This document shows, one piece after another, positions 48,846 to 58,162 of a stretch of 58,247 nt of DNA (position 1 is the stretch's first letter; every line of letters begins with the position of its first letter). This DNA is from Bacilli bacterium. Lineage in GTDB: Bacteria > Bacillota_I > Bacilli_A > RFN20 > CAG-826. The stretch is from contig JAILBR010000069.1 of assembly GCA_024680795.1 (NCBI GenBank), positions 1-58,247 on the forward strand, read 5' to 3'. A model generated the notes under the pieces. It worked only from the letters and a program-made list of their open reading frames with translations, had not been told where the DNA came from and did not search any database. Both the position numbers and the translations under genes were made by a program.

Positions 48846-49397
48846 ATGAAATACCAAATTATCGGTAAGAACATCGAAGTTACTGAAGGAATTTCGCATG
48901 CCCTTACATCCAAGCTCTCTAAGATGGACAAATTCTTCCTCATTAAAGATGATGTCGAATGTAGAGTTGTTGTTTCAGCACACAACTTAGTCCAAAAAGT
49001 CGAGGTCACAATCTTCTTACCTCAAATGCCTTTAAGAGCGGAAGTCGAAGATCCAGACTTATACGCTGCTATCGATTTAGCAATCGACAAGTTAGAAGGC
49101 CAAATGAGAAAAATCAAAACAAGAATGGACCGCTCTAACGGAAAATTATCTCTTGGAAAAGCAATCGACTTTGACCAAATTCAAGAAGAAAAAGCTGAAG
49201 AAGGCGACGATGTCATCGTTAGATTAAAATCATATTACCTAACACCAATGAGCATCGACGAAGCAATCACTAGAATGGAAGCTCTCGGACACCCATTCTT
49301 CATGTATTTAGATGAAGAAGATGACCGCATCTCTACTGTCTATATTCGTAATGATGGTGGCTACGGCGTCATCCAAGCGGAGAACCCAATTAAATAA
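48846..49397 (+). CDS. hpf: ribosome hibernation promoting factor, long form
   Basis: N-terminal YfiA-like fold plus C-terminal RLKSYYLTPMSIDEAITRMEALGHPFFMYLDEEDDRISTVYIRNDGGYGVIQ. Confidence 0.93.
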   Translation: MKYQIIGKNIEVTEGISHALTSKLSKMDKFFLIKDDVECRVVVSAHNLVQKVEVTIFLPQMPLRAEVEDPDLYAAIDLAIDKLEGQMRKIKTRMDRSNGKLSLGKAIDFDQIQEEKAEEGDDVIVRLKSYYLTPMSIDEAITRMEALGHPFFMYLDEEDDRISTVYIRNDGGYGVIQAENPIK

Positions 49398-49420
49398 TCT
49401 ATATTATAAATATATAGATG

Positions 49421-49452
49421 AGGTGGAACATTAAGTTTCACCTTTTCTTTTT
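49421..49452 (+). terminator. intrinsic terminator after hpf
   Basis: AGGTGGAA-cattaag-TTTCACCTTTTCTTTTT. Confidence 0.7.
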
Positions 49453-49470
49453 AAAAAATGAAAAGAGTTT

Positions 49471-49499
49471 TTTACTTATTACATGCATGTGTGTATAAT
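49471..49499 (+). promoter_or_regulatory. sigmaA-type promoter: -35 TTTACT, 17-nt spacer, extended -10 TGTGTATAAT
   Basis: Hexamers at 49471-49476 and 49494-49499, exactly 17 nt apart. Confidence 0.65.
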
Positions 49500-49515
49500 A
49501 TTCAAGCAAGCAAAA

Positions 49516-49568
49516 TTCAGGTTGATAGATATTGTCCGCGGGTGAAATACCCTATCAACTGTATTGAA
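49516..49568 (+). other. structured 5' leader of unknown class
   Basis: GTTGATAG(49521-28)/CTATCAAC(49552-59) long-range stem enclosing GGGT-gaaat-ACCC hairpin; outer TTCA/TGAA. Confidence 0.5.
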
Positions 49569-49579
49569 GGAGGCTGATT

Positions 49580-50431
49580 ATGAAAAATATTAATCAATAC
49601 AATTTCGACATCATCCACGTTGCTACACATTTAAGAGATACTCTTGAATACGTTTTACCACGCGACCACGATGCAAGAATTTATGAACAAAGAAAACAAG
49701 TTCTTACTAAAGGATTAGAACCAGAAACACCTCTTGGAAAGTTCTTAGAAGCAAACAAAGACAAATTTGAAGAAACCATCAGCAAATACAAAGAACTTTT
49801 AGATGAAGTTTATGGTGACGATTCTACAATTTTAGTCAAAACCGCAGAAGGCAAAATTAGAGTTGACCATTCTCAACACTTAAAAATCTATGAATATGTC
49901 AACGCTATCATGGAACCATTAAGAGACATCATCTATTTCCATGTCAACTTAGCAAGAAGACAAAACGAAAATGAACCAATCATTGAAGATTTAATGAAAG
50001 TTGATGATTCTTATTATCGTGTCTTCTCATTCTTACTTATTATGCAAGATTTCCAAAAATCATTCTTTGAATTCCAAAAAGTGATGAGAGAATCTAATGG
50101 ACAGCCAACTCCACAATCTAACTACATCGTTCAAAACGAATTACAAGTTATGGCAAATATTTTAAGAAATATTAGAAGCCACAACCACTGCACAGACAAT
50201 AAGACTTTAGATACATTAGATGAATGCTTAAAAGTCGTGGAAATGTCTGAAGGTAAGAGAGATAGAAGAGACGACAAACCATTCCCAGAATTATTCAAGG
50301 AAGCCCTTGAACAAACAGATGCATTCTTAAAAGAATTAGCACCAAAATGGCAAGAATTATTCAATAGAGCTCTTCAAGAAATGCTTGCTGACATCCGCAA
50401 TTCATCAAACAATAAACCAGTAGGAGCATAA
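49580..50431 (+). CDS. uncharacterised soluble protein (283 aa)
   Basis: Strong SD GAAGGAGG; coding-like composition; no recognised family. Confidence 0.8.
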   Translation: MKNINQYNFDIIHVATHLRDTLEYVLPRDHDARIYEQRKQVLTKGLEPETPLGKFLEANKDKFEETISKYKELLDEVYGDDSTILVKTAEGKIRVDHSQHLKIYEYVNAIMEPLRDIIYFHVNLARRQNENEPIIEDLMKVDDSYYRVFSFLLIMQDFQKSFFEFQKVMRESNGQPTPQSNYIVQNELQVMANILRNIRSHNHCTDNKTLDTLDECLKVVEMSEGKRDRRDDKPFPELFKEALEQTDAFLKELAPKWQELFNRALQEMLADIRNSSNNKPVGA

Positions 50432-50437
50432 TGATAT

Positions 50438-50821
50438 ATGGCAGAAAAGAAATTTAAACTTCCAATCACCATTTTTGAATTAGTCGTTTATATCCTTGCT
50501 GGACTAATGTCTATTTGGGGACTTGTTTATATCGCATTAGGTGTTGCTTGCTTATTCCTAAGATTTGATAATGCTTTAGTGTTAGCGGATTTAAATATTA
50601 AAGCTGGCACAAACAATATGGGTTTCTTAGAACAAGGTATTATGGTCCTATTCATTGGTGTTGCAGTAGCGGTTATCGTTTTACTTGTTAACGCTAAAAC
50701 AGCGGATCGTGAATACGAAAAAGAACAAAGAAGAAAAGCTGCTAGATTCAATCGTAATAAGAAGAATCCTGATGAAACACAAGAAACAATCGTGGAAGTT
50801 GAATCTACTCCTGTCGAATAA
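50438..50821 (+). CDS. uncharacterised two-TM protein with charged cytoplasmic tail
   Basis: 6-nt gap to previous gene, whose last codons carry the SD (GTAGGAGC); two hydrophobic segments. Confidence 0.75.
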   Translation: MAEKKFKLPITIFELVVYILAGLMSIWGLVYIALGVACLFLRFDNALVLADLNIKAGTNNMGFLEQGIMVLFIGVAVAVIVLLVNAKTADREYEKEQRRKAARFNRNKKNPDETQETIVEVESTPVE

Positions 50822-50843
50822 TCATTAACCAAAATAAAAAAAT

Positions 50844-50874
50844 ATCGGATCAGAAATTCTGGTCCGATTTTTTG
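50844..50874 (+). terminator. bidirectional terminator between convergent genes
   Basis: ATCGGATCAGAA...TTCTGGTCCGATTTTTT. Confidence 0.8.
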
Positions 50875-51993
50875 TTAGTCTGAGAAGTCGTTATCTTGAA
50901 CTATAATCACTTGATATTCAGGATACTTTTCTTTTATATAAGCTTCAATCGAAGCAATAATTTGCTGAGGGTCGATATCCTTTCCGAAGTGTATAACTAA
51001 ATCAAAGTTAATAATCTTATTATCTTTATCAATATAGAAGGCGTGTATCTCTTTTATTTCTTTATATTCTTTAACTTTCTTAAATACATCATCCCTAATA
51101 ACTGTATATTCAGGATAGTCATTATATGAAGCATAAATGCCGACAGTTAAAATGACACCGTATTTTAAATATGCTTCTCCAGAAATCGCTCTAGTTAATG
51201 GGTGAATCTCTTTAGCGGTCATTTTATCATCTACTTCAATATGAACTGATCCAATCACGCGATTAGGGCCGTAGTTATTAAGGATTAAGTCGTAAACGCC
51301 TTTAACTCCTGGGAACGACGCTACCAATTCTTTGATACCATTTGTGATTTCACTATTGGCTCTTTGACCAATAATATTACTAACGGATTCCATAAGTACT
51401 CCGATGCCGCTTTTAATGATAAATAAGCCAATTAAGATACCAATATATCCTTCGATATATACATTAGCAAACATTGCCACTAATGCACCAACAAGAGTAC
51501 CAGCTGATAATAATGCATCAAATAAAGCATCGAGACCGCTTCCGCTTAATGCATCAGAATGTGTTTCCTTGCCCATTTTTTTAAAGAATAAACCAAGAAT
51601 TACTTTTATAACAATACCAATAGAAACGACGATTAAAGAAATGTTATTGTAGGTTGGAGTTTCATGGTTAACTAGAGCCATAATTGATTCATAAATCGCC
51701 ATGATACCCGCTACTAAAATAATAACAGCGATGACTAAAGAAGTAAGGTATTCAACTCTTCCGTGGCCATATGGATGTTTTTTATCAGGTTTCTTACCAG
51801 CTAGTTTAGTTCCAATAATGGTAATAACGCTACTTAAGGCATCACTTAGGTTATTGATGGCGTCCATAATGATAGAGATACTGTTAGCCAGTAATCCGAT
51901 AGTGGCTTTTAGAGCGACAAGCAAAATATTACCTCCAACGCCGATGAAGGATGTGGTAATAATTTTCTTCTCACGATTCATTTTGTTAAACAT
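50875..51993 (-). CDS. cation diffusion facilitator family transporter
   Basis: ISIIMDAINNLSDALSSVITIIGTKLAGKKPDKKHPYGHGRVEYL. Confidence 0.95.
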   Translation of the reverse strand: MFNKMNREKKIITTSFIGVGGNILLVALKATIGLLANSISIIMDAINNLSDALSSVITIIGTKLAGKKPDKKHPYGHGRVEYLTSLVIAVIILVAGIMAIYESIMALVNHETPTYNNISLIVVSIGIVIKVILGLFFKKMGKETHSDALSGSGLDALFDALLSAGTLVGALVAMFANVYIEGYIGILIGLFIIKSGIGVLMESVSNIIGQRANSEITNGIKELVASFPGVKGVYDLILNNYGPNRVIGSVHIEVDDKMTAKEIHPLTRAISGEAYLKYGVILTVGIYASYNDYPEYTVIRDDVFKKVKEYKEIKEIHAFYIDKDNKIINFDLVIHFGKDIDPQQIIASIEAYIKEKYPEYQVIIVQDNDFSD

Positions 51994-52041
51994 AAAAACA
52001 CCAGCAAATAATGGATATTTTACCGAAATTGCTTGAGAAAA

Positions 52042-52524
52042 CTATTTATTTTCTACTGCAGCTCTAACAGCGGCTTCAAAAGCTTCTGGCTTATCTTTTG
52101 GCTCGAATCTTGCGATAACATTGCCTTCTCTATCTACTAAGAATTTTGTGAAGTTCCACTTGACAGCCTTATATTTCTTTTGCTCATTTTGTGAACATAA
52201 ATATGTGAATAGTGGCTCTGCCTTGTCACCCTTAACTTCGATCTTTTTAAATCTTGGGAACTGCGTATTGAACTTGATTGAACAGAATTGATTGATCTCT
52301 TCATCAGTCCCAGGAGCTTGACGGAAGAACTGATTACATGGGAAATCTAGAATCTCAAAACCTTGATTTCTATATGTCTCATATAACTTTTCTAATCCAT
52401 CGTATTGTGGGGTAAAGCCACAACCGGTTGCAGTATTAACAATTAATAATACTTTTCCTTTAAAGTTTGATAGTTGAAAATCGTTTCCTTTTTGATCTTT
52501 AACGACAAAATCATAGACTGACAT
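52042..52524 (-). CDS. glutathione peroxidase family protein (Cys type)
   Basis: LLIVNTATGCGFTPQYDGLEKLYETYRNQGFEILDFPCNQF, VKWNFTKFLVDREG. Confidence 0.95.
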   Translation of the reverse strand: MSVYDFVVKDQKGNDFQLSNFKGKVLLIVNTATGCGFTPQYDGLEKLYETYRNQGFEILDFPCNQFFRQAPGTDEEINQFCSIKFNTQFPRFKKIEVKGDKAEPLFTYLCSQNEQKKYKAVKWNFTKFLVDREGNVIARFEPKDKPEAFEAAVRAAVENK

Positions 52525-52542
52525 AATTTATATCCTCCTAAA

Positions 52543-53577
52543 TTAGAAACATTTTTGTTTTCTTTGCCTTTTGCAGTTTTCAATATTTGAGCAATGATAG
52601 CAAAGTTCATTTTCATTACTTTCTTGAGCGTAGTAATTCAAAATATTTTGTGTTGTTGTATCGGCGATGTTATTTAAAGCTTCTTCAGTTAAGAATGCTT
52701 GGTGCGATGTCACTAAGACATTAGGCATCGAAAGAAGATTTCTAAATACATCATCATCTAGAATATGCCCTGACTTGTCTTGGAAGAAGATGTTGCTTTC
52801 TTCTTCATAGACATCTAAACACGCAAAGCCGACTTTACGGGATTTAATTTGATTTAAAAGTGCGGACGCATCAATTAGTCCGCCACGAGATGTGTTGATA
52901 ATACCAACACCCTTTTTCATTTTGGACATTGATTCATCATTAATCATGTGAAAACTTTCATCTGTTAATGGGCAGTGTAGTGAAATAAAATCACTATTTG
53001 CAAATAGTTCATCTAAAGAAACATATTCATAATCGAGTTTTGGGTTTGGGAATTTATCATAAGCAAGAACTCTCATTCCAAAACCTTTACAAATGTTGGC
53101 AAAGATTTGTCCGATCTTACCGGTTCCAATAACGCCTACTGTTTTGCCGTGTAAATCGACGCCAGTTAAGCCACTTAAGGAGAAATTATATTCTCTTGTT
53201 CTGATATATGCTTTATGAATTCTCCTATTCATCGTTAATAGCATAGAAACAGCATGTTCTGCTACAGCGTATGGTGAATAGGCAGGAACTCGATAAACAT
53301 GGATTTTTCCAAAGGCTGCCTTGACATCGACATTATTAAAACCAGCACAACGTAAAACCACAAACTTAATTCCAAGACTATATAGCTCTTTTATTACTTT
53401 CTCATTTACGTTGTCATTAACAAACACACACACCCCATCGTAACCCTTTGCTAGTGAGACGGTGTCCTCGTTTAATTTTGATTCGTAAAATTTGAATTCA
53501 ATATTTCTTTCTTTTCCATATTTTTCAAAACTAGGAATGTCATATGGTTTTGCGTCGTAAAATGCTACTTTGATCAT
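52543..53577 (-). CDS. D-2-hydroxyacid (D-lactate) dehydrogenase with Cys-rich C-terminal tail
   Basis: KTVGVIGTGKIGQIFANICKGFGMRVLAYD Rossmann motif, SLHCPLTDESFHMI, INTSRGGLID; tail CYHCSNIENCKRQRKQKCF. Confidence 0.92.
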   Translation of the reverse strand: MIKVAFYDAKPYDIPSFEKYGKERNIEFKFYESKLNEDTVSLAKGYDGVCVFVNDNVNEKVIKELYSLGIKFVVLRCAGFNNVDVKAAFGKIHVYRVPAYSPYAVAEHAVSMLLTMNRRIHKAYIRTREYNFSLSGLTGVDLHGKTVGVIGTGKIGQIFANICKGFGMRVLAYDKFPNPKLDYEYVSLDELFANSDFISLHCPLTDESFHMINDESMSKMKKGVGIINTSRGGLIDASALLNQIKSRKVGFACLDVYEEESNIFFQDKSGHILDDDVFRNLLSMPNVLVTSHQAFLTEEALNNIADTTTQNILNYYAQESNENELCYHCSNIENCKRQRKQKCF

Positions 53578-53672
53578 ATAAAAATGCCTCTTGTTAATAT
53601 TTTTTCATATTATTAGAAATAAAACAAAGAATATACACCTTGAATTATTAAAATTTTCAAATATAATATTCC

Positions 53673-54236
53673 GTGGCTATGGAAAAGAAAAGAATTGAAA
53701 CTAGAACAATTGTCGCAACAGGTATATTAGTAGCTGTAGAAATTATATTGCAACTTCTCAGCACAATTATTCCTACCGGTGTTAACCTTAATCTCGCTCT
53801 TATTCCAATCACAATTGGAGCAGTTTTATATGGCCCATGGGTTGGTGCTTTCTTGGGTTTGGTTTGCGGAGCAACAATTTTAGCCTCACCTAACACAGTG
53901 ACAGTCTTTATGTCAATTTCTCCTGTTGGAACTTTCTTAGCTTGTTTATTAAAAACAACATTTGCGGGTTTCTTTGCGGGACTAGTTGCTAAGGCTCTTA
54001 AAGAAAAGAACCACTTCTTAGGAGTTGTCCTTGCTTCAATCATTGTCCCAGTTGTTAATACATTAATATTTGTTCTTGTTACATTCTTCTTCTTTATGGA
54101 CGGGCTAGGTTTACCAGACTTCTGGTCGATATTCACAGTCCTAATTGGACTAAACTTCATCTTTGAAATAATAACAAATGTGATAGTGGTTCCATCCCTA
54201 TATAAAGTGCTTGAACAAGTGTCAAAGAAAAAGTGA
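53673..54236 (+). CDS. ECF transporter S component (substrate unknown)
   Basis: LNLALIPITIGAVLYGPWVGAFLGLVCGATIL, six predicted TM segments. Confidence 0.82.
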   Translation: MAMEKKRIETRTIVATGILVAVEIILQLLSTIIPTGVNLNLALIPITIGAVLYGPWVGAFLGLVCGATILASPNTVTVFMSISPVGTFLACLLKTTFAGFFAGLVAKALKEKNHFLGVVLASIIVPVVNTLIFVLVTFFFFMDGLGLPDFWSIFTVLIGLNFIFEIITNVIVVPSLYKVLEQVSKKK

Positions 54237-54262
54237 TTGCATAGCAACCACTTATTTTTTTG
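54231..54262 (+). terminator. intrinsic terminator overlapping the S-component stop codon
   Basis: AAGTGATTGC-ata-GCAACCACTTATTTTTTT. Confidence 0.8.
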
Positions 54263-54273
54263 TTTTGGAATTT

Positions 54274-55176
54274 CTATTTCTCGATGAATTCTAAGATAAA
54301 GTTATAAACATCTTTTTTATCTATTTCATTTAAGATTTCATGTCTCATATGAGATAGAGTTTTAACTTCAATATTTTTAAAGCCGGCTTTTTGTAAAACG
54401 TTAAGGGAAGCCGCTCTTCCTTTTTCGCCACCAGTGCAAGGATCGTCTTCTCCACTTATGAGATAGAAAGGCAATTCTGCTTTCACATTTTTATATAATC
54501 CTGGCTTATTGATATCGCCAACTAGATGGAATAAAGCATTGTAACTTCCGATAGTGAATTCTTCACCACATAGAGGGTCTCTGTCGTAGTTTTTGACGTT
54601 CTCTTCGTTGTATGAGAGCCAATCTATAGGAGTATTTGCGTTTTCAACTGCCTTAGAGAATGGACCCATAACCATGCTTGTTAACATGTTAGAATAGCCT
54701 GCTCCACCTTTAAATAATCTAATAAATGCAGATAGGGCAGCACCGATTCCACCAACTGGTTGTGGGTTTGGATAACCAGATAAAATCACCTTTTGATATT
54801 CTTGGCTATGTTCTTGTAAGAATTTTCTCACAATAATAGTGCCCATTGAGTGGCCGAAATAGATGATAGGGAGATTTGGAAATCTATGTTTAATATATTC
54901 AAGGATGGCCTCCTCATCTTCCATTAATAATTTATGACCATTTTTATCAGCGATATGACTTAGTTTAGGAGCGCTTTTACCATGCCCTCTCATATCAGCG
55001 GTCACGACTGTATAGCCATTTTCTTGTAAGAAACTAGCAAACTCTTCATATCTCGCCTGATGCTCTTCCATACCATGTGTCATTTTAATGACAGCGCGTG
55101 GTTTTTTTGCTTCAAAAACTCTCACACTAAGTGAATATAAATCCCTACTAGGGACAATGATTTCTTCAAAACTCAT
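54274..55176 (-). CDS. alpha/beta hydrolase (monoacylglycerol lipase/lysophospholipase-like)
   Basis: MTHGMEEHQARYEEFASFL, DMRGHGKS, IIYFGHSMGTIIVRKFL. Confidence 0.9.
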   Translation of the reverse strand: MSFEEIIVPSRDLYSLSVRVFEAKKPRAVIKMTHGMEEHQARYEEFASFLQENGYTVVTADMRGHGKSAPKLSHIADKNGHKLLMEDEEAILEYIKHRFPNLPIIYFGHSMGTIIVRKFLQEHSQEYQKVILSGYPNPQPVGGIGAALSAFIRLFKGGAGYSNMLTSMVMGPFSKAVENANTPIDWLSYNEENVKNYDRDPLCGEEFTIGSYNALFHLVGDINKPGLYKNVKAELPFYLISGEDDPCTGGEKGRAASLNVLQKAGFKNIEVKTLSHMRHEILNEIDKKDVYNFILEFIEK

Positions 55177-55306
55177 ATTTATAACCTCATTTATTATTAT
55201 CGCATTATTGATATATTTGTGATAGAAAAAGTTATGCTTAGATATGATTTAAATATCATATTACAATCATCATTGATAGAATATATAAGACAAAGGAAGT
55301 AAATAT

Positions 55307-56512
55307 ATGGGTTTACGTTCAATTAAAGAGATTTTTATCACTGGTCATGGTCCATCAAGTAGCCACACAATGGGACCGTATTTCGCCACAAAATATATTA
55401 TTAATAAATATAAGGATAAAGGAATAAAAAGAATTGATGTCACTCTCTTTGGCTCTTTAGCGTTAACTGGCGCTGGCCACTTAACCGATAAAATTATTGA
55501 GTTAGGAATTAAAGACTATGAACACCAAGTAGTTTTCGATGAAAAAACTAGGAAGAAACATCCTAATACAATGAACTTCAAAATTTTTACCGAAAAGAAG
55601 ACCTATAGCGAGAACGTTGTATCTATCGGCGGAGGCACAATCGTCACTTCTGATAACGTTAAAACCTTAGTCAAAAAAGAAATCTATCCACATAAGAACA
55701 TGTCGGAAATAGAGGGGTTCTGTCGTGAAAATAAACTCTCTTTCTATGATTATGTGATAAAATACGAAGATGAAGATATCACCAAATATTTTAAAAAAGC
55801 TTTGAAGGCGATGGATGATGCAGTGGAACGTGGATTGATGGCGGAAGGCTACTTACCAGGATCACTAAAAGTCAAAAGAAAAGCTAAAGCTATGTATGAC
55901 GCCATGGAACAAACTTCTTTGGGAGTTAATGATGTGGCGATGAATGTCGCTATCCATTCTTTTGCAGTGGCGGAAGAAAACGCCGCTGGTGGCATCATTG
56001 TTACCGCTCCGACATGTGGAAGTGCTGGCGTTATTCCAGGATGTATCAAATATCTAAGAATGAAGCATGTTAGTGAAGATAACATTATAAAAGGCTTAAT
56101 GGTAGCGGGTTTATTTGGTATAGTTTGTAAGACAAATGCCTCTGTCAGTGGTGCGGAAGCTGGTTGCCAAGCTGAGATTGGTGTTGCTTGTTCGATGGGA
56201 GCAGCGATGATTGCGTTCTGTTTTGGCAAGCGTATGACAGATATCATTCAAAGCGCAGAGATTGCTCTTGAGCATTCTTTAGGCTTAACTTGTGACCCTG
56301 TAGAAGGATATGTACAAATTCCATGTATTGAAAGATGTGCATTGTATGCGATTAAGGCCATTAACGCCGTGAAACTCGCAATCATTATCCCTGATGATGA
56401 TATCCATGTCAGTTATGATGATTCGGTGAGAACGATGTATAAAACTGGCCTAGATATGAACAAAAAATATAAAGAAACTTCCCTAGGCGGTTTAGCGGAA
56501 ATATTAAAATAG
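55307..56512 (+). CDS. sdaA: L-serine dehydratase, iron-sulfur type, single chain
   Basis: TGHGPSSSHTMGPYFA, APTCGSAGVIPG, TNASVSGAEAGCQAEIGVACSMGAA, GLTCDPVEGYVQIPCIERCA. Confidence 0.94.
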   Translation: MGLRSIKEIFITGHGPSSSHTMGPYFATKYIINKYKDKGIKRIDVTLFGSLALTGAGHLTDKIIELGIKDYEHQVVFDEKTRKKHPNTMNFKIFTEKKTYSENVVSIGGGTIVTSDNVKTLVKKEIYPHKNMSEIEGFCRENKLSFYDYVIKYEDEDITKYFKKALKAMDDAVERGLMAEGYLPGSLKVKRKAKAMYDAMEQTSLGVNDVAMNVAIHSFAVAEENAAGGIIVTAPTCGSAGVIPGCIKYLRMKHVSEDNIIKGLMVAGLFGIVCKTNASVSGAEAGCQAEIGVACSMGAAMIAFCFGKRMTDIIQSAEIALEHSLGLTCDPVEGYVQIPCIERCALYAIKAINAVKLAIIIPDDDIHVSYDDSVRTMYKTGLDMNKKYKETSLGGLAEILK

Positions 56513-56579
56513 TTTTGTAAATCATTACCAATATTTTTCTATATTTGGTATGATTTTTTTATTATAGGAGGAAAAACCT

Positions 56580-57953
56580 ATGTATAGAAAGAATGCATGG
56601 AAAAAGTATGACGCTGCAAAAGAAAAAGAAGTAATGAAAATTGCAGAAGGTTATAAAGACTTTTTGTCTAATAGTAAAACTGAAAGACTTGCGACAAGAG
56701 AAGCGATTAAAAAGTTAGAAGAGCATGGATATGTTGAAGCTAGTAAAGCTAACTCTTTAAAGCCAGGAGATAAAATTTATTTTACTAACAAGAATAAAAA
56801 CATTTGTGCTTTTGTGATTGGCAATCGTCCAATTAAAGAAGGATTAAGAATTTTAGGTGCTCATATCGACTCTCCAAGAATCGATTTTAAAGAACATCCT
56901 TTATATGAAAAGAATGAATTTGCTTATGCAGATACTCACTACTATGGTGGTATCAAAAAATATCAATGGGTTACTATCCCACTAGCACTTCATGGAGTTG
57001 TTTGCAAAAAAGATGGTTCAGTCGTGGAAGTGAATATTGGTGAATCAGAAAAAGATCCAGTTGTTGGTATCTCTGATTTATTAATCCATTTAGCCGCTGA
57101 CCAAATGCAAAAGCCAGGTGCTAAAGTCATCGAAGGCGAAGCACTTGATGTCACATTAGGAAGTAAACCATTAAAAGGTAAAGATAGTGGTGCTGTCAAA
57201 GCTAATATCTTAAAGATTTTAGAAAAGAAATATGGCATCGATGAAGAAGACTTATTATCAGCAGAAATCGAAGTGGTTCCAGCTGGAAAAGCAAGAGATT
57301 ATGGCCTAGATTCATCTATGGTGGCTGGCTATGGTCATGATGATAGAAGCTGTGCTTATACATCCTTAATGGCGTTATTAGATGTTGAAAATCCTGAAGT
57401 TACAGGTTGCTGCATCTTAGTTGATAAAGAAGAAATTGGTAGTGTTGGTGCTACCGGTGCCCATTCCGTTTTCTTTGAAAACTGCATCGCTAGAATCTTA
57501 GCGTTATCCAAAGGCTCAAACGATGGTGTTTATATGGATGTAAGAGAAACTATGGAAAACTCTAAAATGCTTTCTAGTGATGTCTCTGCTGGTTTCGATC
57601 CTTTATATGCAGGCGCATTTGACCCAGTCAATGGAGCTTACTTCTCGTATGGTATTGTCTTTAACAAATATACTGGCAGTAGAGGTAAAGGTGGCAGTAA
57701 TGACGCTAACCCAGAATATTATGCTTGGATTAGAAAAGCTATGGATGATGCAGAAGTCTCATGGCAAAATGCTGAACTTGGTAGAGTTGACCAAGGTGGT
57801 GGCGGAACTATCGCTTACATTTTAGGAAACTACAATATGAATGTGATTGACGCTGGTATTCCAGTATTAAATATGCACGCTCCAATGGAAATTGTTTCTA
57901 AAGCAGATATTTACGAAGCATACCGCGGATATCTTGCTTTCTTAAAAGCATAA
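56580..57953 (+). CDS. M18 family aminopeptidase
   Basis: GAHIDSPRIDFKEHPLYE, YGHDDRSCAYTSL, DKEEIGSVGATGAHS, NMHAPMEIVSKADIYEAY. Confidence 0.94.
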   Translation: MYRKNAWKKYDAAKEKEVMKIAEGYKDFLSNSKTERLATREAIKKLEEHGYVEASKANSLKPGDKIYFTNKNKNICAFVIGNRPIKEGLRILGAHIDSPRIDFKEHPLYEKNEFAYADTHYYGGIKKYQWVTIPLALHGVVCKKDGSVVEVNIGESEKDPVVGISDLLIHLAADQMQKPGAKVIEGEALDVTLGSKPLKGKDSGAVKANILKILEKKYGIDEEDLLSAEIEVVPAGKARDYGLDSSMVAGYGHDDRSCAYTSLMALLDVENPEVTGCCILVDKEEIGSVGATGAHSVFFENCIARILALSKGSNDGVYMDVRETMENSKMLSSDVSAGFDPLYAGAFDPVNGAYFSYGIVFNKYTGSRGKGGSNDANPEYYAWIRKAMDDAEVSWQNAELGRVDQGGGGTIAYILGNYNMNVIDAGIPVLNMHAPMEIVSKADIYEAYRGYLAFLKA

Positions 57954-58031
57954 TTACATTATTTATAACGGCATTTATACATTTCTCTTTACAAAGTAAA
58001 TCGAATTATTATAGTATAAATGTCGCGACTT

Positions 58032-58108
58032 GGCGAACGTGGTGAAGTGGTTAACACATCTGGCTGTGAACCAGACATTCGTGAGTTCGATTCTCATCGT
58101 TCGCCCCA
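58032..58108 (+). tRNA. tRNA-His (anticodon GTG)
   Basis: G-1 + GCGAACG/CGTTCGC acceptor, loop CTGTGAA, CCCA end. Confidence 0.94.
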
Positions 58109-58120
58109 GAATCGTAAAAT

Positions 58121-58150
58121 AATCCCTGATACAAAATCGGGGATTTTTCT
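58121..58150 (+). terminator. intrinsic terminator after tRNA-His
   Basis: AATCCCTGAT-acaaa-ATCGGGGATTTTT. Confidence 0.8.
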
Positions 58151-58162
58151 TATAATAGTGGT

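Noticed and set aside
53657-54247. 196-aa minus-strand ORF opposite the ECF S component
   Set aside because: The plus-strand product has clear ECF S-component features and a terminator; the minus ORF is its shadow.
55235-55262. AT-rich imperfect palindrome (GATATGATTTAAATATCATATT) upstream of sdaA
   Set aside because: Imperfect and expected by chance in AT-rich intergenic DNA; noted but not supported as an operator.
55849-56247. 132-aa minus-strand ORF in sdaA
   Set aside because: Antisense shadow of the conserved catalytic region.
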